Part shown: piece after piece, positions 1-7,340 of the stretch
How the letters are laid out: the number at the start of each line of letters is the position of its first letter
Numbering within the stretch: position 1 is the first letter of the stretch
DNA from: Melioribacteraceae bacterium
GTDB taxonomy: Bacteria; Bacteroidota; Ignavibacteria; Ignavibacteriales; Melioribacteraceae
DNA length: 20,090 nt
Direction of reading: 5' to 3'
Assembly: GCA_026987055.1 (NCBI GenBank)
Contig: JALSNL010000036.1
Location: 1-20,090 of the forward strand
Notes under the pieces: generated by a model
The model's input: the letters and a program-made list of their open reading frames with translations, nothing else
Databases searched by the model: none
What the model was told of the DNA's origin: nothing
Made by a program: the position numbers and the translations under genes

Positions 1-1254
1 ATCTTTAAGTACGACATCAACTTTTACTCCTTCTGGCGGGACTATTAGTTTATAGTTTGAATTGTCTCCGGTATTGTTTTGTTGTTTTAAAAAATTTAAG
101 TGTTGAGGTTTTAATTCGTCACCATCCATCATTAAAACTGCTCTTTCAATGGTATTTCTTAGCTCTCTTACATTTCCTTTCCATGAATAATTTTGTAAAA
201 GATTTATAGATTCCTCATTTATACCTTTTATTCTTTGGTTAAATTTTTTAGCAAATTGCTGCATAAATGAATACGCCAAAACCGGAATATCTTCTTTCCT
301 ATCCTTTAAGGATGGAACTTCAATACGAGCTACATTTAATCTGTAAAATAAATCTTCACGGAATGTTCCTTTTTCCACTTCGGTTTCCAGATTTTTATTT
401 GTAGCAGCCAATACTCTTACATTAACGGAAATTTCTTTTTCGCCGCCAACTCTATAAAATTTTCTTTCTTGCAAAACTCTTAACAATTTTACTTGAATAT
501 CCAAACTAAGCTCACCTATTTCATCTAATAAAATAGTTCCACCGTTAGCAAGTTCAAATTTCCCAAGTTTTGTTTTTTGAGCGGCTCCGGTAAAAGCACC
601 TCTTTCATAACCGAAAAGTTCACTATCGGCTAAATCTTTTGGAATAGAACCACAATTGATTGAAATAAAAACATTTTTATTTCTGGGACTTTGTTGATGT
701 ATATATTTTGCAAATACTTCTTTTCCTACTCCGCTTTTACCTTCTAATAAAATAGTTGTGTCATCACTTTTTGCAAGTTTCTCTACTATATTTAATGTTC
801 TTTGTATAGATTTGCTTTTACCAAAAAATTCTCTTGTTAAATTATCTTCATTCAATATTGCGTGTAAACCATCAACTTCCAATTTAAGTTTCAAGTGCTT
901 TGTGCATTTATCAAGTACAATGGAAAGCTGATCTATTTCAATCGGTTTAAGTAAAAAATCGAACGCACCAAGTTTCATTGCTTCTACTGCAATTTTTACA
1001 TCTGCATATCCGGTAATCATTATAACAGGAATGTGGTAGTATTTTTTTTGCAGTATTTTTAATATGTCTAAACCGTTATGAGTAGTTAAATAAATATCTA
1101 ATAGAATAATATCCGGTTGATGTAAATCGCAAGATTCTTCTACCTTACCGCCATCCATACATATAGCAACATCGTAATCTAATTTTGTTAATACCTTCTT
1201 TAATGATATTCCTACTAAATTATCATCATCAACAATTAATATTTTGGGTTTCAT
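1..1254 (-). CDS. Sigma-54-dependent response regulator, NtrC family (partial, C-terminus off the left edge)
   Basis: My reverse-strand translation gives 418 residues with no stop before the window edge. Residues 1-120 are a receiver domain: acidic pocket at D9-D11, phosphoacceptor D53 in LLDIYL, T81 in MITGYA and K103 in LLKP. Residues about 140-385 are a sigma-54 AAA+ domain: Walker A GKSGVGKE (172-179), the sigma-54 contact loop GAFTGA (219-224), Walker B ILLDE (241-245), and arginine-finger region FREDLFYRL (298-306). The Fis-type DNA-binding helix expected at the C-terminus lies outside the window. When phosphorylated by its partner kinase the protein should open sigma-54 promoters. Its ATG overlaps the kinase stop codon in an ATGA (1251-1254), so the two are translationally coupled. 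Closeness to fliC-fliD-flgM suggests a FlgR/FleR-like flagellar regulator; that role is inference, the family assignment is firm. Confidence 0.95.
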   Translation of the reverse strand, partial: MKPKILIVDDDNLVGISLKKVLTKLDYDVAICMDGGKVEESCDLHQPDIILLDIYLTTHNGLDILKILQKKYYHIPVIMITGYADVKIAVEAMKLGAFDFLLKPIEIDQLSIVLDKCTKHLKLKLEVDGLHAILNEDNLTREFFGKSKSIQRTLNIVEKLAKSDDTTILLEGKSGVGKEVFAKYIHQQSPRNKNVFISINCGSIPKDLADSELFGYERGAFTGAAQKTKLGKFELANGGTILLDEIGELSLDIQVKLLRVLQERKFYRVGGEKEISVNVRVLAATNKNLETEVEKGTFREDLFYRLNVARIEVPSLKDRKEDIPVLAYSFMQQFAKKFNQRIKGINEESINLLQNYSWKGNVRELRNTIERAVLMMDGDELKPQHLNFLKQQNNTGDNSNYKLIVPPEGVKVDVVLKD

Positions 1255-1976
1255 TTTGCCTCTTTTACATATAAAGGAAATTTAACAATAAATGTAGCAC
1301 CTTTGGCTTCATTATTTTTAGCGATTATTTCCGCATTGTGTTCTTCTAATAATGTTTTACAAACACTAAGCCCTAATCCTGTACCGGATTTTTTATTTGT
1401 ATAAAACTCTGTAAATATTTCATCTTTTACCAATTCGCTAAAACCGGTTCCTTCATCAATAACTTCCAAATTTATAGTGCCGTTTTTTTCAAAAGAGTTT
1501 ATGTTTATGCCGGAATTTGGTGAACTTGCTTCAATTGCATTTGACAATAGATTAACTATAACTTGTAAAATTTTTGTTTCATTAATTTCCAATTCAGGTA
1601 AATCGGAAGCTAAGTTCAAATTATAATTTATACTTTTTTTACTTGCACTACCTTTGGTAATTTGAATTGCTTTACGGACAATATTGTTTAATTGATAAAA
1701 TTCTATTTCATTTTTATTTTTTCTGGAAAATTCCAAGGTATTTTGAGTTAATTCGTTTATGATATTAGCAGCTTCGATAGCAGCGTCTATACATTCGTTT
1801 GTTTCTTCATCGTATTGCTCGCTATTCATTTTTAGAAATTCAAGATTTAATTTCAATACCGAAAGAGGATTGCGAATTTCGTGCGAAAGGCTAGCTGCTA
1901 ACTTTCCAAGAATTTTTAATTTATTGTCGTGAACACTATCTTTGTTTTCTATTTTATCTTTCAACTTATTTTCCAA
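1251..1976 (-). CDS. Soluble sensor histidine kinase (HisKA + HATPase), no input domain
   Basis: This 241-residue protein is almost only a kinase core. The H-box is LSHEIRNPLS with phosphoacceptor H32, the N-box is VNLLSNAIEA (N142, N146), the G1 box is DEGTGF (174-179) and the G2 box is GTGLGL (198-203). There is no membrane helix and no PAS, GAF or HAMP domain, only about 20 residues precede the dimerisation helix. It should autophosphorylate H32 and pass phosphate to D53 of the NtrC-type regulator, whose start overlaps its stop by 4 bases. The start is a TTG at 1974-1976: reading upstream in frame there is no ATG or GTG before the TAA at 2007-2009, and no Shine-Dalgarno is visible. Cytosolic kinases of this design paired with NtrC regulators include FlgS and FleS of flagellar cascades, which fits the neighbours, but the stimulus and targets cannot be seen here. 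Confidence 0.92.
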   Translation of the reverse strand: MENKLKDKIENKDSVHDNKLKILGKLAASLSHEIRNPLSVLKLNLEFLKMNSEQYDEETNECIDAAIEAANIINELTQNTLEFSRKNKNEIEFYQLNNIVRKAIQITKGSASKKSINYNLNLASDLPELEINETKILQVIVNLLSNAIEASSPNSGININSFEKNGTINLEVIDEGTGFSELVKDEIFTEFYTNKKSGTGLGLSVCKTLLEEHNAEIIAKNNEAKGATFIVKFPLYVKEAK

Positions 1977-2105
1977 AGTATGAAAAAAATTATTTTTTAT
2001 TGTAGCTTAATTTAACTTTTTTTAGATAAAAATGTATAGTGTTTTGAGGAAGATTTTAGCTTTGCATCAAGAAAATTGTGCAAAAAATTGTTTTTAAAAC
2101 AACAA

Positions 2106-2168
2106 GATTGTGTTAAAAGCAAAATAATTAAAGTGTTTATAAATTAAAAATTTACTTTTAACACAATC
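2106..2168. terminator. Perfect 14-bp inverted repeat, probable end of the flagellar operon
   Basis: The arms GATTGTGTTAAAAG (2106-2119) and CTTTTAACACAATC (2155-2168) are exact reverse complements, separated by 35 bases of AT-rich sequence. The repeat begins 15 bases past the flgM stop codon on the minus strand and is followed by TTGTTGTTTT, so a weak intrinsic terminator or mRNA-end stabiliser is the simplest reading. It also lies upstream of the kinase gene, so an operator is an alternative. The stem has few G-C pairs and the loop is long, so the terminator call is tentative; the repeat itself is certain. Confidence 0.5.
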
Positions 2169-2183
2169 CCTTTTGGAGAAAGT

Positions 2184-2444
2184 TTATTTTTCTTTGGAAA
2201 TTTCTTCCAATATTGCATCAGCAACTTTGTTTGTAACTTCATCTGTGTTATAATAACCGCTTTCAATTTTTGCTTTTACCGCTGCAAAATCTTTAGAATC
2301 CACACCAAGAGATTTTAGTTTTTTTGCCGCATCAGATAGTTCTAACTTATCTGTTTTTTTCTGAGGTTTTGCCGCAGCTTTTTCTTGCTTTTTGTAAGCA
2401 TCCGTATAACGGTTATAATTGTTTCCCACTCCATTAATATTCAC
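2184..2444 (-). CDS. flgM: FlgM-like anti-sigma-28 factor
   Basis: This is an 86-residue charged protein. A disordered Lys/Gln/Ala-rich N-terminal half is followed by the FlgM signature: DKLELSDAAKKL (about 32-43), then VKAKIESGYYN with its amphipathic helix and a final VADAILEEI helix (about 55-82). FlgM binds free sigma-28 (FliA) and is normally exported once the hook is complete, releasing late flagellar transcription. The start is GTG at 2442-2444; an AGAGG Shine-Dalgarno lies just upstream inside the end of the preceding gene, whose stop is only 3 bases away, so translation is coupled. Being last in the fliC-fliS-fliD operon behind a sigma-28-type promoter, it would give negative feedback on its own transcription. 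Length agrees with the family (about 85-100 residues). Confidence 0.85.
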   Translation of the reverse strand: MNINGVGNNYNRYTDAYKKQEKAAAKPQKKTDKLELSDAAKKLKSLGVDSKDFAAVKAKIESGYYNTDEVTNKVADAILEEISKEK

Positions 2445-2447
2445 TGT

Positions 2448-2780
2448 TTACCTCTGATAGTTTATTAATTTTTTTTTATTTGCTAATTTAGTTAAATCCA
2501 AACTAATTTTTGCTTGTTCTTTTTTTTTTCTTTCTACTATATCATCGAGCTTATTTGTTATTTGTTTAATCATGTTGTGAATTGTATCACTTTCATTTTT
2601 AAACTGCTCTTTAGGAAAGTTTTGTTGTATAAAATTTCCTTTTTGTTTAATTCTTTTTGTTAAAGAATTAATTTCATTCATAGTAGAATCAAAATTTTTA
2701 TCTGTAATATTATCCAGATTTTGGTTTACTAAATGCAAATAATTTTTAACTTCCGTTAAATTTTCATTAAGATTTATCAT
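2448..2780 (-). CDS. Small helical protein in the FliT position (putative flagellar export chaperone)
   Basis: This 110-residue, mostly alpha-helical, highly charged protein has heptad-like spacing across residues 5-90 and a basic tail ending KKLINYQR. No conserved catalytic motif is visible. Its ATG immediately follows the fliD stop (TAA at 2781-2783, ATG at 2778-2780, no gap), and FlgM starts 3 bases after its own stop. FliT, the chaperone of the cap protein FliD, has this size, composition and place (directly after fliD) in many bacteria, so FliT-like is the best guess; FlgN-like is an alternative. The assignment rests on context and general shape, not on a clear motif. A run of about ten A residues in the coding strand near 2521-2530 encodes the KKK stretch and is a possible slippage site. 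Confidence 0.6.
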   Translation of the reverse strand: MINLNENLTEVKNYLHLVNQNLDNITDKNFDSTMNEINSLTKRIKQKGNFIQQNFPKEQFKNESDTIHNMIKQITNKLDDIVERKKKEQAKISLDLTKLANKKKLINYQR

Positions 2781-4187
2781 TTATCCTAAAAGCCCCCCCA
2801 TCGTTTGATAGTCTTGGTTTGCTTGTAGTAATATTGCCAACTGATTTTGAAGTGTTTCGTATTCATGTCTTAAACTATCCGCTCCTTTATCAATTTGTTT
2901 TTCTTTACTTGTTATTCTTTCTTTTAAGTAAGTAACGGATTTATCGTACGAATCCGTTAAACTTGTAATTACTCCGTCACTACCTATATAACGTTCAACC
3001 GTATCAAATAATTTACTGGCTACTCCGTTTTCAGCACCAAATAAATTTGAAACTTCGTCCGGTTTATTTTTCAAAGCATCATCTAACTTACCACTATCTT
3101 TAATACTTAAACCGGTTTCCGAATCAAAATTGATTCCTATTTCACTTAAGTAACTTATTTTACCTGCATCCAAGCCTTCTACTTTTTCGTAAGCTGCTGT
3201 TGCAAATGCTTGTGTTAGTGCTCTTGCACTGTTATTTCCTACAAAAACTCCTCTATCACCGTCTTCGGTAGATTTGGAATTTTCCTTTACATAGGAATAT
3301 GCTTCGTTAAATTTTTTAATAAAATCTTTTATATCGGATTTTATTGCTTCAGCATTATTTTTTACTATTACATTTACTCTAGGTACTCCAATATCCATTG
3401 CCTTTTTTAATTCTAAAGTAACACCCGAAATTAAATCATCAATAGTATTGGAAGATCTTTCAACATCAACACCATTTAATGTTAGTTTGGCATTTAAATC
3501 CGTTAGACTATGAGAATAACCGCCGCTACTACCGCTAACCAAAGTTCTGGAATCAAAACTAATCCCTATACTATCCAAAGCGGAACCACTTACATCTTTA
3601 ATTGTAATAGCATTATTTTCACCGCTGTCTTTTGCAACAACAGAAAGTTTTGCTTCACCATCTTTTGGGGCAAACACCGAAGCAGTTACAGTAGAATCGG
3701 TAGCATTATTTATTGCATCGGCAATAAGTTCCATAAGTTCTTTTTGGGTTTCTGTTCCTGCTACTGTTATATCTATGTTTTCATCAAAATTGCCACTGGC
3801 TATTTTAAAAGTATATGTTCCTGCACTTAAGCTAGTAGTATTCGCTGCAGTTTTAGAATCGGACATAACTACATCACTTTGAGCAAGTTGTTTAACGTTA
3901 ACCTCGTAAGAACTTATTGAAGCCGAAGAAGTGGCTGAAGCAGTAAAATAATCCTCAGTACTTAACTCTACACTTTTTGATGTAAATGTATTTCCTGCCG
4001 ATGTATCTTTAAGACTTGTAAGCATTGACTTTAGCGAAGTCAATTTTGAACTTAGTGTATTCCAAGTTTTTGAAAGGTTAGAAAATTTTGATTTTCTTGA
4101 TTCAAGTGGATTAACAGCTCTATACCTTTCAGTTAGTCTATAGTTTCTAATTAAACTGTTTATACTTGATGTACTTAATATATTCAT
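2781..4187 (-). CDS. fliD: Flagellar filament cap protein FliD (HAP2)
   Basis: At 468 residues this matches the usual FliD size. Residues 1-100 form the N-terminal FliD domain, with a coiled-coil-prone stretch SKTWNTLSSKLTSLKSML (39-56). Residues 230-450 form the C-terminal domain, starting at LNAKLTLNGV and SNTIDDLISGVTLEL, with a typical helical ending of LQNQLAILLQANQDYQ followed by GGLLG. FliD sits as a pentamer or hexamer at the filament tip and helps incoming flagellin fold. The start is supported by an AGGGGTG Shine-Dalgarno about 5 bases upstream; fliS ends 15 bases before it and the FliT-like gene follows with no gap. A seven-G run (2793-2799) codes for the penultimate Gly-Gly near the stop and is the only sizeable G/C homopolymer noticed in this AT-rich region. 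Confidence 0.97.
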   Translation of the reverse strand: MNILSTSSINSLIRNYRLTERYRAVNPLESRKSKFSNLSKTWNTLSSKLTSLKSMLTSLKDTSAGNTFTSKSVELSTEDYFTASATSSASISSYEVNVKQLAQSDVVMSDSKTAANTTSLSAGTYTFKIASGNFDENIDITVAGTETQKELMELIADAINNATDSTVTASVFAPKDGEAKLSVVAKDSGENNAITIKDVSGSALDSIGISFDSRTLVSGSSGGYSHSLTDLNAKLTLNGVDVERSSNTIDDLISGVTLELKKAMDIGVPRVNVIVKNNAEAIKSDIKDFIKKFNEAYSYVKENSKSTEDGDRGVFVGNNSARALTQAFATAAYEKVEGLDAGKISYLSEIGINFDSETGLSIKDSGKLDDALKNKPDEVSNLFGAENGVASKLFDTVERYIGSDGVITSLTDSYDKSVTYLKERITSKEKQIDKGADSLRHEYETLQNQLAILLQANQDYQTMGGLLG

Positions 4188-4202
4188 TTTTACACCCCTA
4201 GC

Positions 4203-4556
4203 TTATTGGCTACTAAGTGCGGCAATCCAACTTTCTCTTAAATCCGTTAAAATCTTAACTACTATGCTATAGTTTTGTTTTCTCATTTGATCTTGACAAA
4301 ACTCATATAACCTTTTTAGTCCTATTGAAATCTGACTAACTTCATCATTATCATAGCGTAACGCACTTATTAGTTCCATTAAAGCTTTATTTGTTTTTTC
4401 CAAATTACCGCTTTTACTTTGAGCAATTGCAAAATCGTATATTCTGATTAATAATTTTTGGGGTGATGCATCTAGAATATCATTAACCAGATATGCATTT
4501 GCTCTGTTTTTGTTAACCGAATTGGTAATCTTTAATGCTGCAGAAGATTGATACAT
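4203..4556 (-). CDS. fliS: Flagellin export chaperone FliS
   Basis: This 117-residue helical protein carries the FliS hallmarks: a Y-V-N-D-I motif (AYLVNDILDASPQKLLIRIYD, about residues 21-41), in which the SPQKLL turn is characteristic, then helices with LEKTNKALMELISALRYD and a last helix around LTDLRESWIAAL. FliS binds the C-terminal D0 segment of flagellin in the cytoplasm, keeps it unpolymerised and delivers it to the FlhA export gate. The gene lies between fliC (stop 79 bases upstream, with a GC-rich hairpin between them) and fliD (15 bases downstream). An AAGG Shine-Dalgarno stands 7 bases before the ATG. Size is slightly short of the usual 120-140 residues but all core helices are present. 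Confidence 0.95.
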   Translation of the reverse strand: MYQSSAALKITNSVNKNRANAYLVNDILDASPQKLLIRIYDFAIAQSKSGNLEKTNKALMELISALRYDNDEVSQISIGLKRLYEFCQDQMRKQNYSIVVKILTDLRESWIAALSSQ

Positions 4557-4591
4557 TTTTTACCTTATATTCGTTTTGTTTGTTAAATATT

Positions 4592-4619
4592 CGGTTCCCC
4601 CAAATAATTGGGAGAACCG
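4592..4619 (-). terminator. GC-rich hairpin between fliC and fliS (terminator or attenuator)
   Basis: On the minus strand the sequence CGGTTCTCCCAA, loop TTAT, TTGGGGGAACCG forms a 12-bp stem with one U-G pair and a 4-base loop, starting 16 bases after the fliC stop. It is followed by an AU-rich but not pure-U stretch. A partial terminator here would allow far more flagellin than FliS and FliD from one promoter, or the hairpin could protect the fliC message from 3' exonucleases. The structure is clear; which role it plays is inference. Confidence 0.7.
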
Positions 4620-4635
4620 CCTGAAAAAGAAATTA

Positions 4636-5559
4636 TTAACGTAATAGTTGCAGCACGCCTTGCGGAGCCATGTTCAATTGAGCAAACATTGCTGTTGCCG
4701 CTTGTGCCCCAATTTGCGCTTTGGTTGAATTAAGTTGTTCCATAGCCATATCAGCATCAAATAGCCGTGAATAAGCCGATTTGGAGTTGGAAATAGCCGA
4801 AACCAGAAAATCTTGTTTAGCTGTCAACCTTTGTGAATAGTTACCTATTGCACCCAAAGAAGCATCTACAGAGTCTTCAAAAGCCTCTAGTTTACCGCTA
4901 GTAGCATCAACAATATTGGCAATGTTTTCAGCAACAGTATTACTACTAGTATCCATTACACTACCTAATTGATCTATACCGGCTTTAACATCAGCCGAAA
5001 TACCGGTTAAGCTAGAATATACTGCTGATGTTTCATTACCAACTAATTCATCACCACTTACATTACCATAATCGATTTTAATAGTATCCGTACCGCTAAC
5101 ACCGGTTTGGAAAGTAAATCCTGCTCCGGCACCATCAGCTACCGATTGTAATAAAGTGGTATTGTTAAATTTAGTTTGTGCAAATGCAGAAGCAATTTCA
5201 TCAGCTATTGCTTTAATATCCTTACCAATAGCATTCTTATCAGCTGTAGGATTACTAGCATCGGCTACTTTAGCTCTAATTTGAGTAAGCATATCTTTGA
5301 TACTAATTAACTGACTTTCTGCCGTAGCAAGCATATCTTGTGCAGAACCAACGTTTCGTTGTGCAGATTCCATTACTCTAACTTTAGAATCTAATGATTT
5401 ACCAATATTAAAGCCAGAAGTATCATCAGCAACATGATTAATTCTTTTTTGTGTAGCTAAACGTAATTGTGCTGTTTGAGCACGCATGTTTAACCTTGAA
5501 AGAGCATCATATGCCTTTAATGCACCAACGTTTGTGTTAATTCTAAATGATTGTGACAT
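4636..5559 (-). CDS. fliC: Flagellin
   Basis: At 307 residues this is a compact flagellin. The conserved N-terminal D0/D1 region (about 1-140) has FRINTNVGALKAYDAL, an ADDTSGFNI segment and ESAQRNVGSAQDML; the C-terminal D1/D0 region (about 215-307) has NYSQRL, SAYSRLFDADMA and an Ala-rich helix ending GVLQLLR. The central variable part (about 145-205) is short and rich in Ser, Thr, Asp and Gly, giving hydroxyl residues that could carry O-linked glycans. The protein is exported unfolded through the flagellar channel and polymerises under the FliD cap. The ATG follows an excellent GGGAGG Shine-Dalgarno 5 bases away, expected for a highly expressed gene, and a sigma-28-type promoter lies upstream. 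Transferases for a glycan lie directly upstream on the same strand. The call is firm; glycosylation is inferred. Confidence 0.98.
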   Translation of the reverse strand: MSQSFRINTNVGALKAYDALSRLNMRAQTAQLRLATQKRINHVADDTSGFNIGKSLDSKVRVMESAQRNVGSAQDMLATAESQLISIKDMLTQIRAKVADASNPTADKNAIGKDIKAIADEIASAFAQTKFNNTTLLQSVADGAGAGFTFQTGVSGTDTIKIDYGNVSGDELVGNETSAVYSSLTGISADVKAGIDQLGSVMDTSSNTVAENIANIVDATSGKLEAFEDSVDASLGAIGNYSQRLTAKQDFLVSAISNSKSAYSRLFDADMAMEQLNSTKAQIGAQAATAMFAQLNMAPQGVLQLLR

Positions 5560-5586
5560 TTAAACCTCCCTGTTTTGTTAATGTCC

Positions 5587-5643
5587 GGCAGGCATCCTTG
5601 CCTGCCATTGTTTAAATAATTCAACTCTTTTTGACGAGTTGAA
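5587..5643 (-). promoter_or_regulatory. Two hairpins in the fliC 5' leader
   Basis: Transcribed from the predicted promoter, the leader first forms TTCAACTC/GAGTTGAA (arms 5636-5643 and 5620-5627, 8 bp, 8-base loop), then GGCAGGCA/TGCCTGCC (arms 5599-5606 and 5587-5594, 8 bp, 4-base loop). The second is strikingly GC-rich for this sequence and ends about 27 bases before the start codon, leaving the Shine-Dalgarno free. Leader hairpins often stabilise abundant mRNAs. The GC-rich one might alternatively be a copy of a dispersed extragenic palindrome. The pairing is visible; function is inference. Confidence 0.6.
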
Positions 5644-5674
5644 AACTTGTTTGTTAATAATTATCTTCACAACA

Positions 5675-5701
5675 TTATCGCATACAGGAAATAAAAGTTT
5701 A
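5675..5701 (-). promoter_or_regulatory. Sigma-28 (FliA)-type promoter of fliC
   Basis: On the minus strand TAAACTTT (5694-5701), an 11-base spacer and TGCGATAA (5675-5682) match the enterobacterial sigma-28 consensus TAAAGTTT-N11-GCCGATAA at 13 of 16 positions with exactly the expected spacing. Transcription would start near 5668 and give a leader of about 110 bases before the flagellin ATG. The site sits in the short gap between the upstream glycosyltransferase stop and fliC, so flagellin has its own promoter separate from the glycan genes. The FlgM encoded at the end of this operon is the natural inhibitor of the sigma factor that would read it. Confidence 0.8.
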
Positions 5702-5720
5702 GGTTTGAAGGAAAGATTTT

Positions 5721-7226
5721 TTACACGGCAGCAAGCAAAGGAACAATCTTATTTTTAATATCGTTAAGCCTGGTTTTAAGCAATGTATTATTCTCAGTTA
5801 TTCTTTCGCCTATTAGAATGGTTTCTTTTATTTTGTTTAATTTACCTTGTTCTACATATATTGAAATTAAATAAAAAATAACTGCCGGATTTACATTTTC
5901 ACTTTCCAATGATGTTCTTAAAATTATTTCAGCCTCTTCTAACTGACCTATACTTATTAAAAAAGAACCGAAACTTGAAATGTATTTGGAGTTATTATTA
6001 AAACGATTATAGATATCCGAATAAAATTCTAATTTTAAATTGTTATCATTATGACGCTCCATAATTTTGAGAATTACTTCAATATTATGTTCGTTCAGCA
6101 AATTAAAAAGTTCATTTAGTTCATTTTTATTTATAAGATTATTTTCTAAAATCTTTTGAAACAATTCTCTTTCGGTATTACTGTGCTTGCTTAATTTATT
6201 TAGAAAAAATTCCAATTCTTTAATATTGTTTGCATTTAACGATGCCAATATTCCATTATATATTATTTTTTTTGTGTTAATAACAATATCCAATACATTT
6301 TTACTTCTGTTTTTTCTTGTTAAAATTTCATTTTGCTTAAATGCGTTTTTACAAAATCTTAAAGCTTCTTCATTTTGATTAAATTGCTGATAGATATGGG
6401 ACGCCAATAAATTTATTAGCGGATGATTTCTATCATTATTAATTGCTTTGTCTATTGTTTCTTTGGCTAATTGCAAGTTACCTTTCTGCATTTCAAAATC
6501 TGCAATGCGTAAATAACATACGGACTTAAATTCTTTTCGTACATTTTTATACTCCAATGTTTTTTTTGTATAAAAAATAGATTTTTCCATATCATCCAAA
6601 ACAGAATAAGAATTGGCTATTTGGTAAGCTCCATACGAAGTGGGGTTTTCGTTATATTCGTTAAGCAATAGTTCAAGGTTCCTATTTGCTTTTTGTTTTA
6701 ATTTATCTTTTGAAACATTATAACCGAGATGAATGATTTCAATTTTGGAATCTATTATTTTATAACCTTGTTTTATCAACGAAGCTTCAATTTGTTCATG
6801 AGCTTTACCTGTAAAAGAAATATTTTTATCATTCCTAAATAAGCGAATATATTTCATTAAAGTCGGTGCATCTTTATGGTCGTCTAAATTTACAATATTA
6901 CAGTTTATGCCTAATTTATTTTTTTTATTAGTTAAACGTTGAATTTCTTTTTTAGATTTTTCACTTATTCTTTCATCTGCATCAAGATATAAAATCCAAT
7001 CTCCGTTTGATTTGGAAAGTGCAAAATTACGTGCGGCTGAAAAATCTTTAATCCATTCAAAACGGAATATTTTTGCATTGAATTTTTCTGCAATTTCCAA
7101 AGTGCCATCCGTTGAACCGGTATCTACAATTACAATTTCATCAACAATATCTTTTACCGATTCCAAACATCCGGGAAGATAATTTTCTTCGTTTTTTACA
7201 ATCATACTTAATGTAATTTTGAACAT
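5721..7226 (-). CDS. Family 2 glycosyltransferase with TPR-like C-terminus
   Basis: This 501-residue protein starts with a GT-A family 2 domain: LSMIVKNEENYLPGCLES (6-23), VDTGSTDGT (34-42), the EWIKDFSAARNFAL segment (57-70) and the metal-binding LDADE (81-85). This is the SunS-like branch of GT2, which often modifies proteins or peptides. From about residue 205 onward the protein is helical repeats of TPR type (for example around AKETIDKAINND and EEALRFCKNAFKQN), with several less regular repeats to the end. No membrane segment is seen, so it should act in the cytoplasm. A strong AAGGAG Shine-Dalgarno precedes the ATG. The gene ends 20 bases before the fliC promoter and follows the four-domain transferase on the same strand, so transfer of sugar to flagellin or its glycan is the favoured role. 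Donor and acceptor cannot be read from the sequence. Confidence 0.9.
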   Translation of the reverse strand: MFKITLSMIVKNEENYLPGCLESVKDIVDEIVIVDTGSTDGTLEIAEKFNAKIFRFEWIKDFSAARNFALSKSNGDWILYLDADERISEKSKKEIQRLTNKKNKLGINCNIVNLDDHKDAPTLMKYIRLFRNDKNISFTGKAHEQIEASLIKQGYKIIDSKIEIIHLGYNVSKDKLKQKANRNLELLLNEYNENPTSYGAYQIANSYSVLDDMEKSIFYTKKTLEYKNVRKEFKSVCYLRIADFEMQKGNLQLAKETIDKAINNDRNHPLINLLASHIYQQFNQNEEALRFCKNAFKQNEILTRKNRSKNVLDIVINTKKIIYNGILASLNANNIKELEFFLNKLSKHSNTERELFQKILENNLINKNELNELFNLLNEHNIEVILKIMERHNDNNLKLEFYSDIYNRFNNNSKYISSFGSFLISIGQLEEAEIILRTSLESENVNPAVIFYLISIYVEQGKLNKIKETILIGERITENNTLLKTRLNDIKNKIVPLLAAV

Positions 7227-7286
7227 CTATATTTTCTCCTTGTTCACTGTTTCCTTCAAAACATATTATTTTATAACTCAACTTAG

Positions 7287-7321
7287 CTTTGTTAAACCAA
7301 CCCGGACTCCTTTTAACAAAG
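7287..7321. terminator. 10-bp inverted repeat between two glycosyltransferase genes
   Basis: CTTTGTTAAA (7287-7296) and TTTAACAAAG (7312-7321) are exact reverse complements around a 15-base loop that contains a CCCGG core. The repeat lies 19 bases past the stop of the 1326-residue transferase and about 60 bases before the next ATG. No U tract follows on the minus strand, so it may be a processing or attenuation hairpin or an operator rather than a full terminator. Confidence 0.4.
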
Positions 7322-7340
7322 GGCGGCAGTTTATAATTTA

